In this document: piece by piece, positions 17,806 through 26,168 of the stretch
Layout: every line of letters starts with the position of its first letter
Numbering within the stretch: the stretch's first letter is position 1
Assembly (NCBI GenBank): GCA_003500135.1
Contig: DNTA01000200.1
Coordinates: 1 to 32,076 of the forward strand
Direction: 5' to 3'
Length of the DNA stretch: 32,076 nt
Origin: Cytophagales bacterium
GTDB taxonomy: Bacteria; Bacteroidota; Bacteroidia; Cytophagales; Cyclobacteriaceae
Program-made: the position numbers and the translations under genes
Notes under the pieces: model-generated
What the model was told of the DNA's origin: nothing
The model's database searches: none
The model's input: the letters and a program-made list of their open reading frames with translations, nothing else

Positions 17806-18150
17806 ATGCCAAGATCAGTAAATACAGTAGCATCGAGAGCTAGAAGAAAAAAAGTCCTGAAGTACGCCAAGGGCTATTTCGGAAGAAGAAAAAACGTTTG
17901 GACCGTAGCGAAAAATGCGGTTGAAAAAGGATGGGTTTATGCCTACAGAGATCGTAAAGCTAAAAAGCGCGATTTTCGTAGCCTTTGGATCCAAAGGATC
18001 AATGCAGGTGTAAGAGAGCACGGCATGTCGTATTCGAAATTCATGGGAGCATTAAAAGCTTCCAATATTGAAATGAACCGGAAAGTATTGGCCGATTTGG
18101 CAATGAATCATCCGGAAGCCTTTAAAGCTATTGTGGATACAGTGAAATAA
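17806..18150 (+). CDS. rplT: Ribosomal protein bL20
   Basis: Early-assembly protein of the 50S subunit, 114 residues. The Arg/Lys-rich N-terminal extension ([20 protein letters not shown]) and the block [20 protein letters not shown] are diagnostic, followed by [20 protein letters not shown]. In several bacteria L20 represses its own operon by binding the mRNA. The 94-nt rpmI-rplT gap here is a possible site, but I cannot show a mimic structure. The operon ends at the hairpin directly downstream. Confidence 0.96.
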   Translation: MPRSVNTVASRARRKKVLKYAKGYFGRRKNVWTVAKNAVEKGWVYAYRDRKAKKRDFRSLWIQRINAGVREHGMSYSKFMGALKASNIEMNRKVLADLAMNHPEAFKAIVDTVK

Positions 18151-18172
18151 TCACATTTAACCTATACACACT

Positions 18173-18197
18173 AACCCGGCAAACACCGGGTTTTTTT
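18173..18197 (+). terminator. Rho-independent terminator of thrS-infC-rpmI-rplT
   Basis: AACCCGG (18173-18179), a 6-nt loop, CCGGGTT (18186-18192), then a T run; a compact GC-rich stem 22 nt after the rplT stop. Confidence 0.85.
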
Positions 18198-18439
18198 ATG
18201 CCTGAAAAGTTTAGGGGGATGTAATTTTATGTGATCGAATAGAAAAAAACAAACAGATTACCGTATCCTTTTCAATACATCGATTTGTTAAATGGTCTTA
18301 AAGCGCTTCGCGGTAAGTGTTCAGGATCGCTTTTGAAGGCGGTTTATTGGTAAAGTTCAAAAATGGATGGGTATAATACAGGAGTAAGGTTATGTCGTTT
18401 CTGCACAAAAAATTTACATTCTAAGTATTTACTTTGCAA

Positions 18440-18540
18440 TCATAGCGTAAGGAAATAAAGACAAAAAGACAATAAAGATTTCATAGGTTGTGGTTTAATG
18501 TTTGTCAGGAGATTGCGTTTCGTGGTCTCCTGTTTTTTTT
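18440..18540 (+). ncRNA. Candidate small RNA ending at an orphan terminator
   Basis: A plus-strand terminator at 18506-18540 follows no coding region: the rplT operon has already ended at 18197. Upstream is a purine-rich, A-rich stretch, and before it TTACTTTG (18429-18436), one mismatch from TAnnTTTG. A transcript of about 100 nt is implied. It has no SRP-RNA motif that I can see and I cannot assign it to a known RNA family. The 5' end is a guess. Confidence 0.4.
18506..18540 (+). terminator. Orphan Rho-independent terminator
   Basis: CAGGAGA (18506-18512), a 13-nt loop, TCTCCTG (18526-18532), then eight T residues. Only the plus orientation has a T run. No gene precedes it. Confidence 0.7.
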
Positions 18541-18639
18541 GTGTTCAATCGCTTATTACAGTGAAATATAACGTGTTTTAACCTGGAATAGAATGCTAAT
18601 TCATGTTTCAGGTTTAAGTAATCAGGGGTTTTTTGAAAG

Positions 18640-18688
18640 CATAAAAGAAACAGGAATACAAAGGAAAATTTTCGTTGTATCCCTGTTT
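18640..18688 (-). terminator. Terminator of the CAU tRNA gene
   Basis: On the minus strand AAACAGGGATACAA pairs with TTGTATTCCTGTTT over 14 bp with one G-U pair (18675-18688 with 18648-18661), followed by TTTCTTTT. It starts 6 nt after the tRNA 3' end. Confidence 0.75.
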
Positions 18689-18693
18689 AAGTG

Positions 18694-18767
18694 TAGCGAG
18701 AGCGGGAATTGAACCCGCGGCCTCCGGGTTATGAATCCGACGCTCTAACCATCTGAGCTACCTCGCC
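18694..18767 (-). tRNA. tRNA-Met (CAU anticodon), probably elongator
   Basis: The minus strand folds as a 74-nt tRNA. The acceptor is GGCGAGG with TCTCGCT (G-U at both ends), the D arm GCTC..GAGC, the anticodon loop TTCATAA with anticodon CAT at 18733-18731, the T arm GCGGG-TTCAATT-CCCGC, and the discriminator A. CCA is not encoded. The C1-A72 mismatch and three G-C pairs of initiator tRNA are absent, so it is elongator Met or the lysidine-modified Ile-CAU isoacceptor. Elongator Met seems more likely, from similarity to tRNA-Met genes I recall. Confidence 0.92.
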
Positions 18768-18780
18768 GCGAAATGGAGTG

Positions 18781-18811
18781 CAAACATAGAGTTTCAATTT
18801 TTAAATTCCAA
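18781..18811 (-). promoter_or_regulatory. Promoter of the CAU tRNA gene (TTG-N20-TATGTTTG)
   Basis: The minus strand has TTG (18811-18809), 20 nt, then TATGTTTG (18788-18781), an exact TAnnTTTG match with ideal spacing. It lies 13 nt before the tRNA 5' end, so the precursor leader is very short. Confidence 0.7.
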
Positions 18812-18882
18812 TTCTTTTTTCGAGGAATTTTTGTTCATTTATTAAAGATTCCTAAATTGTTTTTTTACATAAACGTTTTATC

Positions 18883-19281
18883 ATGGGAAAAGACAAGTTC
18901 GTATATGAATTTGAGATAAATGCAAGCAAAAAGATGCTGTATCCTTATCTAAGCACGGCTAGCGGCCTTGCACAATGGTACGCCGACGATGCGACCATCG
19001 ACGAAGACAAAATATTCCACTTTAAATGGGAAGATAAAGACCATAAAGCCCATAAGGCGAGCCACCGTACGAACGCATATGTCCGATTTGAATTTCAGGA
19101 AAACAGTAATGCGAGCAGCGAGGAAAACCCCGATTACGTTGAATTCCGTATTGAAACCAACGAAATGACCCAAACAACGTTTATAAAGGTTATCGATTAC
19201 TCGGAGTTTGACGATAAAGAAGAACAAGGTGAGGTATGGCATAACCTTTTAACGACTTTAAAAGAAACAGTTGGAGGTTAA
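18883..19281 (+). CDS. START-like (SRPBCC fold) domain protein
   Basis: Single-domain cytoplasmic protein of 132 residues with the START/AHSA1-like pattern: KFVYEFEINASKKMLYPYLSTASGLAQWYADD at the N terminus, FHFKWEDK in the middle, FRIETNEMTQTTFIKVIDY near the end, and a final amphipathic helix (EVWHNLLTTLKETVGG). Such proteins bind hydrophobic ligands or act as AHSA1-type co-chaperones; this member has no established role that I know. It sits 56 nt before the LptF/G permease gene. A conserved START-like family of this size occurs in Bacteroidetes. Confidence 0.82.
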   Translation: MGKDKFVYEFEINASKKMLYPYLSTASGLAQWYADDATIDEDKIFHFKWEDKDHKAHKASHRTNAYVRFEFQENSNASSEENPDYVEFRIETNEMTQTTFIKVIDYSEFDDKEEQGEVWHNLLTTLKETVGG

Positions 19282-19302
19282 CCTTATCTTTTCACATATT
19301 TG
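19271..19302 (+). promoter_or_regulatory. Possible promoter before the LptF/G permease gene
   Basis: TTG at 19271-19273 and CATATTTG at 19295-19302, 21 nt apart. The -7 box has one mismatch at its first base. It overlaps the end of the START-like gene, so it would be an internal promoter. Confidence 0.35.
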
Positions 19303-19337
19303 TGCGATGTTCGGATTAAGCAGGGTTACCAACTGAA

Positions 19338-21368
19338 ATGAAGCGTTTAGATAAACTCATTTTATCGTCTTTCATAGGGCCGTTTATTCTCACCTTCCTG
19401 GTGGTTGTGTTTATCCTGCTTACGCAGTTTATGCTGCGCTATTTCGATGATATCATTGGAAAAGGCCTTGGGTTCGCCATTATTGGCGAGCTTATTTTAT
19501 ACTTCAGTATTAATATGACCACCAATGCTTTCCCCCTGGCCATTCTGCTTTCATCGCTTATGACATTTGGGAACCTGGGTCAGCACTTTGAGCTCACAGC
19601 CATCAAGGGTGCCGGCATCTCGCTTCTCAGGGCTATGCAACCCCTTTTTGTATTTGCAGTTTTCCTTACGATTTTTGGTTTCTTCAATAATAATTATATT
19701 GTGCCCAAAGCAAACCTTCGGGCATTTAGCCTCTTATATGATATCAAACAGAAAAAACCTTCGCTCGACATCAAACCGGGCACCTTTTACAGTGGTATAC
19801 CGGGATACACGATTAAAGTAAATGAAAAACTGCCCGATGGAGAGACCATCAAAGACCTGATCATTTATAATCACAACGCAGGGTCGGGCAACAAAGAGGT
19901 AACGCTGGCCGATTCTGGCAAAATGTATACGATTTTAAGTGAGCGCTACCTGGTTTTTGAATTGTTTGACGGAGAAAATATCCAGGAGCAGGAACCTTCG
20001 AATCGTAGAAGGCGATACGCAGCCTCTATGCCTTCTTCATTCATACGCAATAAGTTCGAAGCCTCCAAAATTGTATTTGACCTTGAAGACTTTAACCTTC
20101 AACGAACCCGCCAGGAGCTTTTTAAGGGCAACAGGATGATGAAAAACACCCGGGAGCTAAATGCTGACCTCGACACAATGGGTATGGAAATGAACAGCCT
20201 GAAAAAAGAACTGGAATTTCAGAGTCAGCGATATTTTGATTATTTCAGGCCGGAACAACTCTATGCCGAATATACAAGCAATATCAATGAGGCCATAGAA
20301 AAAAGGCAAAAGCAGCAAGAGCAGGAAGCACGACAACGAAAATTGCGTGAGATCAGTCAGCTTAAAAAGGAAGCGGAAGATAGCGTGCAAATTCTGGCAG
20401 ACAGCCTGGGTTATTCACAGTTTCAGGAAGACAGCATAAAGAAAATTGCTTTCAGCGAGATCAATCAGATTGAGGATAGCCTCAGAAATGAATCGTCTGA
20501 TACCAAAGAAAACGATCAGGGCCAGATCAGCAGTGCAGCGCTTGTCAAAAAAATGTCTGAAAGTAATGAAACGAAATCCAATCAAAATAGAGTTGATACG
20601 GACGTACAAAAAACAAAGTCCACCGAAAAACCAGATGAGAAGATCGATGAAATTCAAAAAAATGAATCAACCACTACTCCGCAGGCCATTAAAAGGCGGA
20701 TGAACAAACAGAAAGAAAGTACTGAGTCATTAAAAGATGCAGCCAGCATTAGTAGGGAGAAAGAATTATCAAATAAGGAAGAAGCCATAAAAGCCGAAAA
20801 GAAAAAGAAATTATCTGCTAGAGTGCGCAGGAAACTATATGCCAGTGATGTGCAAACCTTGCAGGACCTGGATAGTGTGGTGGAGTCCAGGCACAGGGAA
20901 AAACTAATATACACGCAGGCTTTAAATAAGGTGCGGTTTGTGAAAAACAAGGTGCAAAATAAAAAAGAGCAGATTCGTAATATGCAGAAAAGGATCAATC
21001 GTTTTGCCATTGAAAAGCATAAAAAACTTGGTCATGCCATTACCATCTTATGTATGTTCTTAATTGGCGCCCCCCTAGGGGCCATCATTAAAAGAGGTGG
21101 CCTGGGAATGCCGGTGCTTTTGTCCATTGCCTTTTTCATATTTTTCTATGTCATCAATATTGCAACGGAAAGGTGGGCGCGACAAAGTATCGTAACACCT
21201 TTTATGGGCGCCTGGACAGCAAACTTTATTTTGCTCCCCATTGGTTTGTTTTTCCTTAAACAGGCCAGGAATGATGCGAGACTGTTTGAAGCAGATTTTT
21301 ATGCCGTATGGATCAAGAAATTAAAAATTCGCTGGAAGGCCTTCAAAAACAGGCTCAGTCAGAAGTGA
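19338..21368 (+). CDS. LptF/LptG-family permease (YjgP/YjgQ) with large charged insertion
   Basis: Inner-membrane component of the Lpt system that extracts lipopolysaccharide and passes it to the periplasmic bridge. Helices 1-3 lie at about 11-33, 45-75 and 98-117. A beta-jellyroll region follows (about 125-255; PGTFYSGIPGYTIKVNEK, IKDLIIYNHN). Helices 4-6 are at about 563-583, 590-608 and 622-641, with LGHAITILCMFLIGAPLGAI typical of the family. At 676 residues it is nearly twice the usual 350-400. The excess is a Lys/Glu/Gln-rich, probably coiled-coil and partly disordered block at about 255-520 between jellyroll and helix 4, placed in the periplasm. Only one permease is in the window; whether it acts as LptF or LptG cannot be told. 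Confidence 0.88.
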   Translation: MKRLDKLILSSFIGPFILTFLVVVFILLTQFMLRYFDDIIGKGLGFAIIGELILYFSINMTTNAFPLAILLSSLMTFGNLGQHFELTAIKGAGISLLRAMQPLFVFAVFLTIFGFFNNNYIVPKANLRAFSLLYDIKQKKPSLDIKPGTFYSGIPGYTIKVNEKLPDGETIKDLIIYNHNAGSGNKEVTLADSGKMYTILSERYLVFELFDGENIQEQEPSNRRRRYAASMPSSFIRNKFEASKIVFDLEDFNLQRTRQELFKGNRMMKNTRELNADLDTMGMEMNSLKKELEFQSQRYFDYFRPEQLYAEYTSNINEAIEKRQKQQEQEARQRKLREISQLKKEAEDSVQILADSLGYSQFQEDSIKKIAFSEINQIEDSLRNESSDTKENDQGQISSAALVKKMSESNETKSNQNRVDTDVQKTKSTEKPDEKIDEIQKNESTTTPQAIKRRMNKQKESTESLKDAASISREKELSNKEEAIKAEKKKKLSARVRRKLYASDVQTLQDLDSVVESRHREKLIYTQALNKVRFVKNKVQNKKEQIRNMQKRINRFAIEKHKKLGHAITILCMFLIGAPLGAIIKRGGLGMPVLLSIAFFIFFYVINIATERWARQSIVTPFMGAWTANFILLPIGLFFLKQARNDARLFEADFYAVWIKKLKIRWKAFKNRLSQK

Positions 21369-21371
21369 CAA

Positions 21372-21405
21372 TTGTTGTATATGCCATTTAATTAGCTTAT
21401 CTTTG
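21372..21405 (+). promoter_or_regulatory. Promoter of rpsO (TTG-N20-TATCTTTG)
   Basis: Two overlapping TTG triplets (21372-21377) precede TATCTTTG at 21398-21405. The second TTG gives exactly 20 nt spacing. The -7 box is an exact TAnnTTTG match. It lies directly after the permease stop, so rpsO has its own promoter with a leader of about 30 nt. Confidence 0.7.
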
Positions 21406-21440
21406 CGGCTTGAATTATTAAAATGTAATTTTAGCTAACT

Positions 21441-21716
21441 ATGTATTTAACGAAAAACACAAAAGAAGAACTTTTCGAGAATCATGGTCGGTTAAAGTCT
21501 AAGACTGATACTGGATCCCCTGAATCTCAAATTGCATTATTTACCTACAGAATTAACCACCTTACCCAACACTTAAAGCTTAACAAAAAAGACCACTCTT
21601 CACGACTGGGGCTTTTAAGATTGGTTGGTAAAAGAAGAAGGTTGCTGGATTATCTGCAGAAGAACCACATTGACAGATACAGGGCGATCATCAAAGAGTT
21701 GAACATCAGAAAATAA
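21441..21716 (+). CDS. rpsO: Ribosomal protein uS15
   Basis: Small-subunit protein that binds 16S rRNA and nucleates platform assembly. The 91 residues include the diagnostic [20 protein letters not shown], the [22 protein letters not shown] block and the [20 protein letters not shown] end. Length is standard. It has its own promoter and ends at a strong hairpin before pnp, the same gene order as E. coli rpsO-pnp. Confidence 0.97.
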   Translation: MYLTKNTKEELFENHGRLKSKTDTGSPESQIALFTYRINHLTQHLKLNKKDHSSRLGLLRLVGKRRRLLDYLQKNHIDRYRAIIKELNIRK

Positions 21717-21728
21717 TGTTAATGATAT

Positions 21729-21760
21729 AAAGAGGGAATTTTATGGGATTCCCTCTTTTT
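21729..21760 (+). terminator. Terminator or attenuator between rpsO and pnp
   Basis: AAAGAGGGAAT (21729-21739) and ATTCCCTCTTT (21748-21758) form a perfect 11-bp stem with an 8-nt loop and a T run. It begins 12 nt after the rpsO stop and should end most rpsO transcripts, with pnp read by leakage or from a separate promoter in 21761-21820. Confidence 0.8.
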
Positions 21761-21820
21761 GTTACTTTCCTTGCCTTATTTTCATACCTTACAAGAGGTT
21801 TTTATAACGATTAATTTTAT

Positions 21821-23971
21821 ATGACAGCAAAAGCAATTACTAAAACGCTGACTTTATCAGATGGTAGAACGATTTCCATTGAAACAGGTCGGTTGGCGAA
21901 GCAAGCAGATGGTTCTGTAGTACTTCGAATGGGCGACACCATGTTGTTGGCCACCGTTGTTTCCAATGAAGACCCAGTAGAGGGTGCAGATTTTTTACCT
22001 TTATCCGTTGACTACCAGGAAAAATTCGCTTCCTCAGGTAGAATTCCGGGAGGTTTCCTGAAGCGTGAAGGCAAATTGTCCGATCACGAAGTATTAGTAA
22101 GTAGGTTGGTTGACCGTGCAATCCGTCCGCTTTTCCCTGACGATTATCACTCTGAAACACAGATCAACATTCATCTTATCTCCGCCGACCATTCAGCATT
22201 GCCCGATGCCCTTGCTGCATTTGCGGCTTCATCAGCTATAGCGGTTTCAGATATACCTTTTAATGGCCCCATTTCTGAGGTGAGAGTGATAAAAAAAGGT
22301 GATGACTATCTAATCAACCCAACTAAAGAAGACATTAGTGAAGGCACGCTCGATTTGATTGTAGCGGCAACTGAGGAAAACATCTTAATGGTGGAAGGAG
22401 AGATGAAGGAAGTTTCCGAAGAGGAAATGCTGGAAGCCCTTAAGGTTGCTCACGACGCCATTAAAGATCAATGTCGTATCCAAAAAGAATTGGCTGAAGC
22501 AGTAGGTGCCACAGAAAAACGTACTTACGACCACGAAGCAAAAGACGAAGAGCTTTATAAAGAACTGTACGACAAATACTATCAGAGATATTATGATGTA
22601 GCAAAGAGCGCCACTGAAAAGCAAGAGCGTTCAGATGCATTTAAAGCTATTAAAGACGAGTACATGGAAAGTCTGCCCGAAGATCATGAGCTTGACGAGT
22701 CCATGTTGAGTAGATACTTTAAAAAAATTCAGAAAGCTGCAGCCCGAAATCTTGTACTTGATGAAAAGAAAAGACTTGATGGACGTCAGCTGGATGAAGT
22801 ACGACCGATTTGGTGTGATGTTGATTATTTGCCTTCGGCACATGGATCCGCTGTGTTTACCCGTGGCGAAACGCAATCACTGACCACAGTGACCCTCGGT
22901 ACAAAGCTCGATGAGCAAATGATCGATAATGCGATGACAACAGGTTACAACAAGTTCATGTTGCATTATAATTTTCCAGGATTTTCTACTGGTGAAGTAA
23001 GGCCTAACCGTGGTCCGGGAAGACGTGAAGTAGGACATGGAAACCTCGCAATGAGGGCATTGAAACAAGTGTTGCCGCCTGAAGAAGACACCCCTTACAC
23101 TATTCGTGTAGTATCGGATATCCTTGAGTCGAACGGGTCTTCTTCCATGGCGACGGTTTGCGCAGGTTCGATGGCTCTTATGGATGCCGGTATCGATATT
23201 AAGGCACCAGTATCAGGTATTGCCATGGGAATGATTTCCGATCCTGATTGTGGAAAGTATGCCATTCTATCTGATATTTTAGGCGATGAAGATCACCTGG
23301 GTGACATGGATTTTAAAGTGACCGGAACCGAAGAAGGGATCACTGCCTGTCAGATGGATATCAAAATAGATGGCCTTTCATTTGATGTATTGAAAGAGGC
23401 GCTTGAGCAAGCTAAAAAAGGCAGGCTTCATATCCTTTCAGTGATGAATGAGGCCATTTCTGAGCCAAGAGAGGACTTCAAACCACATGCACCGCGCTTT
23501 GTAACCATGTTTATCGATAAAGACCTTATCGGAGCGGTAATTGGGCCTGGTGGTAAAGTAGTTCAGGAAATTCAGAAAACAACGGGCGCAACCGTAGTTA
23601 TTGATGAGAACGAAACTTCGGGCGTGGTGAATATTTTTGCCGTTGATAAGGAATCACTTGATGCCGCACATAACCGCATCAAATCAATCGTAGCTACTCC
23701 TGAAATAGGCGAAGTATACGACGGAAAGGTAAAATCCATTCAGCCATTTGGCGCTTTTGTTGAATTTATGCCCGGAAAAGAAGGCTTGCTTCACATTTCA
23801 GAAATCAAATGGGAACGTGTGAATAACATCGACGAAGTGATGGAGAAAGGAGAGGATATCAAAGTAAAACTTATCGGTATTGATGATAAAACAGGTAAAT
23901 TCCGTCTTTCCAGAAAGGTTTTACTGCCTAAACCTGAAAGACCACCCAGAAGAAATAGAGATGAACATTAA
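21821..23971 (+). CDS. pnp: Polyribonucleotide nucleotidyltransferase (PNPase)
   Basis: Phosphorolytic 3'-5' exoribonuclease of mRNA decay. The 716-residue chain has a first RNase PH domain (about 10-145; [20 protein letters not shown]), an alpha-helical linker, and a second RNase PH domain (about 320-545). The second domain carries [20 protein letters not shown] and the metal-binding Asp pair in [12 protein letters not shown] (D489, D495). A KH domain (about 558-620, IGPGGK loop) and an S1 domain (about 628-700; [20 protein letters not shown]) follow. All expected catalytic residues are present and the length is normal. The linker (about 230-300) is notably Lys/Glu/Tyr-rich. rpoD follows after 100 nt. 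Confidence 0.97.
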   Translation: MTAKAITKTLTLSDGRTISIETGRLAKQADGSVVLRMGDTMLLATVVSNEDPVEGADFLPLSVDYQEKFASSGRIPGGFLKREGKLSDHEVLVSRLVDRAIRPLFPDDYHSETQINIHLISADHSALPDALAAFAASSAIAVSDIPFNGPISEVRVIKKGDDYLINPTKEDISEGTLDLIVAATEENILMVEGEMKEVSEEEMLEALKVAHDAIKDQCRIQKELAEAVGATEKRTYDHEAKDEELYKELYDKYYQRYYDVAKSATEKQERSDAFKAIKDEYMESLPEDHELDESMLSRYFKKIQKAAARNLVLDEKKRLDGRQLDEVRPIWCDVDYLPSAHGSAVFTRGETQSLTTVTLGTKLDEQMIDNAMTTGYNKFMLHYNFPGFSTGEVRPNRGPGRREVGHGNLAMRALKQVLPPEEDTPYTIRVVSDILESNGSSSMATVCAGSMALMDAGIDIKAPVSGIAMGMISDPDCGKYAILSDILGDEDHLGDMDFKVTGTEEGITACQMDIKIDGLSFDVLKEALEQAKKGRLHILSVMNEAISEPREDFKPHAPRFVTMFIDKDLIGAVIGPGGKVVQEIQKTTGATVVIDENETSGVVNIFAVDKESLDAAHNRIKSIVATPEIGEVYDGKVKSIQPFGAFVEFMPGKEGLLHISEIKWERVNNIDEVMEKGEDIKVKLIGIDDKTGKFRLSRKVLLPKPERPPRRNRDEH

Positions 23972-24071
23972 ACTTTTATAGAAAAAAGTTGTATTTTTTA
24001 AGTTAATCTCAACATTAGAGATCGATATTCGTTCTTCAAATAGGTAAAAGTTAACATTTAAATAATAGTCA

Positions 24072-24935
24072 ATGAGGCAACTTAAGATTAGCAAACAGAT
24101 TACCAATAGGGAAAGTCAGTCATTAGACAAGTATCTGCAAGAAATTGGTAAAGTTGATTTGTTAACCCCCGACGAGGAGGTAGAACTAGCGAAGAGGATT
24201 AGAGAAGGGGATCAAATGGCCTTGGAAAAATTGACCAAAGCCAACTTAAGGTTCGTTGTTTCTGTGGCCAAACAATATCAAAACCAGGGGCTTTCACTCG
24301 GTGACCTGATCAATGAAGGTAACCTTGGTTTGATAAAGGCGGCACAAAGATTTGATGAAACACGAGGTTTTAAATTTATTTCATACGCCGTTTGGTGGAT
24401 TAGACAATCTATTCTGCAGGCACTGGCGGAACAATCTCGTATTGTAAGGCTGCCTCTTAACAGGGTAGGATCCCTCAACAAAATTTCCAAGACTTTTTCA
24501 GAGCTGGAACAAAAATATGAAAGAGAACCATCTCCGGATGAATTGGCAGATGTGCTGGAAGTAACCACTTCAGAAGTAGTGGATACTATGAAGATTTCGG
24601 GAAGACATGTATCAATGGATGCTCCTTTTGTTCAGGGTGAAGAAAACAGCCTTCTGGACGTACTGGAAAACGACTCCGAAGAAACACCGGACAATGAATT
24701 AATGAATGATTCTCTTCGCAGGGAGGTACAAAGAGCGCTATCAACGCTGACACAACGTGAAGCTGATGTGATCACGCTATACTTCGGACTAAATGGGGAG
24801 CACTCCATGACCCTCGAAGAAATAGGTGAGAAGTTCAATCTGACTCGTGAACGTGTAAGACAGATCAAAGAAAAAGCAATTCGACGACTTCGTCATACTT
24901 CGAGAAGCAAGGCCCTCAAGCCTTACCTGGGATAG
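24072..24935 (+). CDS. rpoD: Primary sigma factor RpoD (Bacteroidetes type)
   Basis: Housekeeping sigma-70 factor directing RNA polymerase to promoters. At 287 residues it lacks region 1.1 and the long non-conserved region of E. coli sigma-70, as is usual in Bacteroidetes. Region 1.2 covers about 16-48. Region 2 covers about 52-122 ([40 protein letters not shown]). Region 3 covers about 130-205, and region 4 ends in the [23 protein letters not shown] (247-266). In region 2.4 the E. coli T440-R441 pair corresponds to L115-Q116, in keeping with the different -7 element TAnnTTTG used in this phylum. A strong terminator follows. Confidence 0.95.
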   Translation: MRQLKISKQITNRESQSLDKYLQEIGKVDLLTPDEEVELAKRIREGDQMALEKLTKANLRFVVSVAKQYQNQGLSLGDLINEGNLGLIKAAQRFDETRGFKFISYAVWWIRQSILQALAEQSRIVRLPLNRVGSLNKISKTFSELEQKYEREPSPDELADVLEVTTSEVVDTMKISGRHVSMDAPFVQGEENSLLDVLENDSEETPDNELMNDSLRREVQRALSTLTQREADVITLYFGLNGEHSMTLEEIGEKFNLTRERVRQIKEKAIRRLRHTSRSKALKPYLG

Positions 24936-24956
24936 TATTTGCAAAAAATATGAATA

Positions 24957-24981
24957 AGCCTCTTTGTGAGGCTTTTTTTTT
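24957..24981 (+). terminator. Rho-independent terminator of rpoD
   Basis: AGCCTC (24957-24962), a 5-nt loop, GAGGCT (24968-24973), then a run of T residues to 24981. Confidence 0.85.
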
Positions 24982-25110
24982 GCACCATTTGTCAGGATTG
25001 CGACTGGTTAAGCAAAAGGCTTTGAATGAGTAAAATCAATAAAAAGCCTCCTTGCGAAGGCTGGAAGGCCAAAATATGTAAATAGTCATACAAGCGAAAA
25101 GTGAAAACCT

Positions 25111-25118
25111 TATATTTG
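25111..25118 (+). promoter_or_regulatory. -7 box of trxB (TATATTTG)
   Basis: An exact TAnnTTTG match 53 nt before the trxB ATG. I see no good -33 TTG at 17-23 nt upstream, so this rests on the -7 box only. Confidence 0.5.
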
Positions 25119-25171
25119 CACTTTCGTTATATATGAAGAATTTGTCATATAATAAATCATAAGTGAATAAT

Positions 25172-26107
25172 ATGAGCGATATAGCAAACGTATTAATTTT
25201 AGGATCGGGACCGGCAGGTTATACTGCTGCCATTTATGCTGCAAGGGCAGGGCTTTCCCCAGTTATGTACCTGGGAGACCAGCCGGGTGGTCAGCTTACC
25301 ATTACCAATGATGTGGAGAATTTTCCGGGGTATCCCGATGGGATCAATGGCCCACAAATGATGATGGACCTGCAAAAACAAGCAGAACGGTTTGGCACAG
25401 ACACACGTTACGGTCTGGCTACTGAGGTAGACTTTAGCAAACGTCCTTTTGAAGTTAAGATTGATGATAAGGACATACTGAAAGCGCATACTATTATTAT
25501 TTCTACCGGAGCTTCTGCCAAGTGGCTGGGGCTGGAGTCAGAGCAGCGCCTTAGCGGTAAAGGCGTTTCGGCATGTGCAGTATGCGATGGCTTTTTCTTT
25601 CGAAACCAGGAGGTGGTTGTGGTAGGTGGTGGCGATACTGCTGCTGAAGAAGCTACTTACCTTTCAAAACTTTGTAAGAAAGTACACGTTTTGGTTCGAC
25701 GCGATGAGATGCGGGCTTCTAAAATTATGCAAAAACGTGTAATGAATACGGAAAATATTGAAGTCCACTGGAATACCCTCACGAAGGAAGTGCTTGGAGA
25801 CGACATCGTAACCGGTGTGAAAGTAGAGAATAAACTGACAGGCGAGGAAAGCATTATCAATGCAACGGGCTTCTTCGTAGCCATTGGGCACAAACCCAAT
25901 ACCGATATCTTCAAAGGATTTCTGGATATGGATGAAAACGGTTATATCAAAACCAAACCAGGTTCAACTTATACCAATATAGAAGGTATATTTGCTTCTG
26001 GCGATGCACAAGACCATGTGTATCGACAAGCAGTTACAGCTGCTGGTACAGGCTGTATGGCAGCCCTCGATGCAGAGCGATGGTTAACAGCCCAGGAAAT
26101 AATATAA
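25172..26107 (+). CDS. trxB: Thioredoxin-disulfide reductase
   Basis: FAD-dependent NADPH reductase that keeps thioredoxin reduced. The 311-residue protein has the FAD motif GSGPAG (11-16), the QPGGQLTITNDVENFPGY block (37-54), the redox-active CAVC (Cys135, Cys138) followed by DG, the NADPH motif GGGDTAAEEA (152-161), and the C-terminal FAD motif SGDAQDHVYRQAVTAAGTGC. The CxxC marks it as a true thioredoxin reductase and not a Bdr/YpdA-type or ferredoxin-NADP reductase. A GTG at 25163 could add three residues; the ATG at 25172 is preferred. The next gene, bshB1, makes bacillithiol, so two thiol systems are encoded side by side, though separated by a terminator. Confidence 0.96.
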   Translation: MSDIANVLILGSGPAGYTAAIYAARAGLSPVMYLGDQPGGQLTITNDVENFPGYPDGINGPQMMMDLQKQAERFGTDTRYGLATEVDFSKRPFEVKIDDKDILKAHTIIISTGASAKWLGLESEQRLSGKGVSACAVCDGFFFRNQEVVVVGGGDTAAEEATYLSKLCKKVHVLVRRDEMRASKIMQKRVMNTENIEVHWNTLTKEVLGDDIVTGVKVENKLTGEESIINATGFFVAIGHKPNTDIFKGFLDMDENGYIKTKPGSTYTNIEGIFASGDAQDHVYRQAVTAAGTGCMAALDAERWLTAQEII

Positions 26108-26125
26108 AAAAAATCTTTTATGCAT

Positions 26126-26156
26126 AAGCTGTGGATGTAGTGTCCACAGCTTTTTT
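26126..26156 (+). terminator. Terminator of trxB
   Basis: AAGCTGTGGA (26126-26135), a 7-nt loop, TCCACAGCTT (26143-26152), perfect 10-bp stem with a T run, only 12 nt before the bshB1 start. Confidence 0.8.
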
Positions 26157-26168
26157 AATATTCAACCT

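Larger units (their letters stand above)
18151..18882. other. Gene-poor region between rplT and the START-like gene
   Basis: This 732-bp stretch holds the rplT terminator, an orphan plus-strand terminator (18506-18540) that may end a small RNA, and a minus-strand tRNA with promoter and terminator. The longest small frame I noticed (a 32-codon ATG frame from 18363) has no support. The part 18198-18420 shows nothing clear. Confidence 0.6.

Noticed and set aside
18363..18461. 32-codon ATG frame before the orphan terminator
   Set aside because: Ordinary chance length, no upstream promoter at the right distance, and a Cys/Leu mix without any peptide-like feature.
25034..25060. Second AGCCT..AGGCT hairpin after the rpoD terminator
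   Set aside because: The stem is only about 5 bp, irregular, and lacks a T run; it resembles the rpoD terminator sequence but I cannot support a function.
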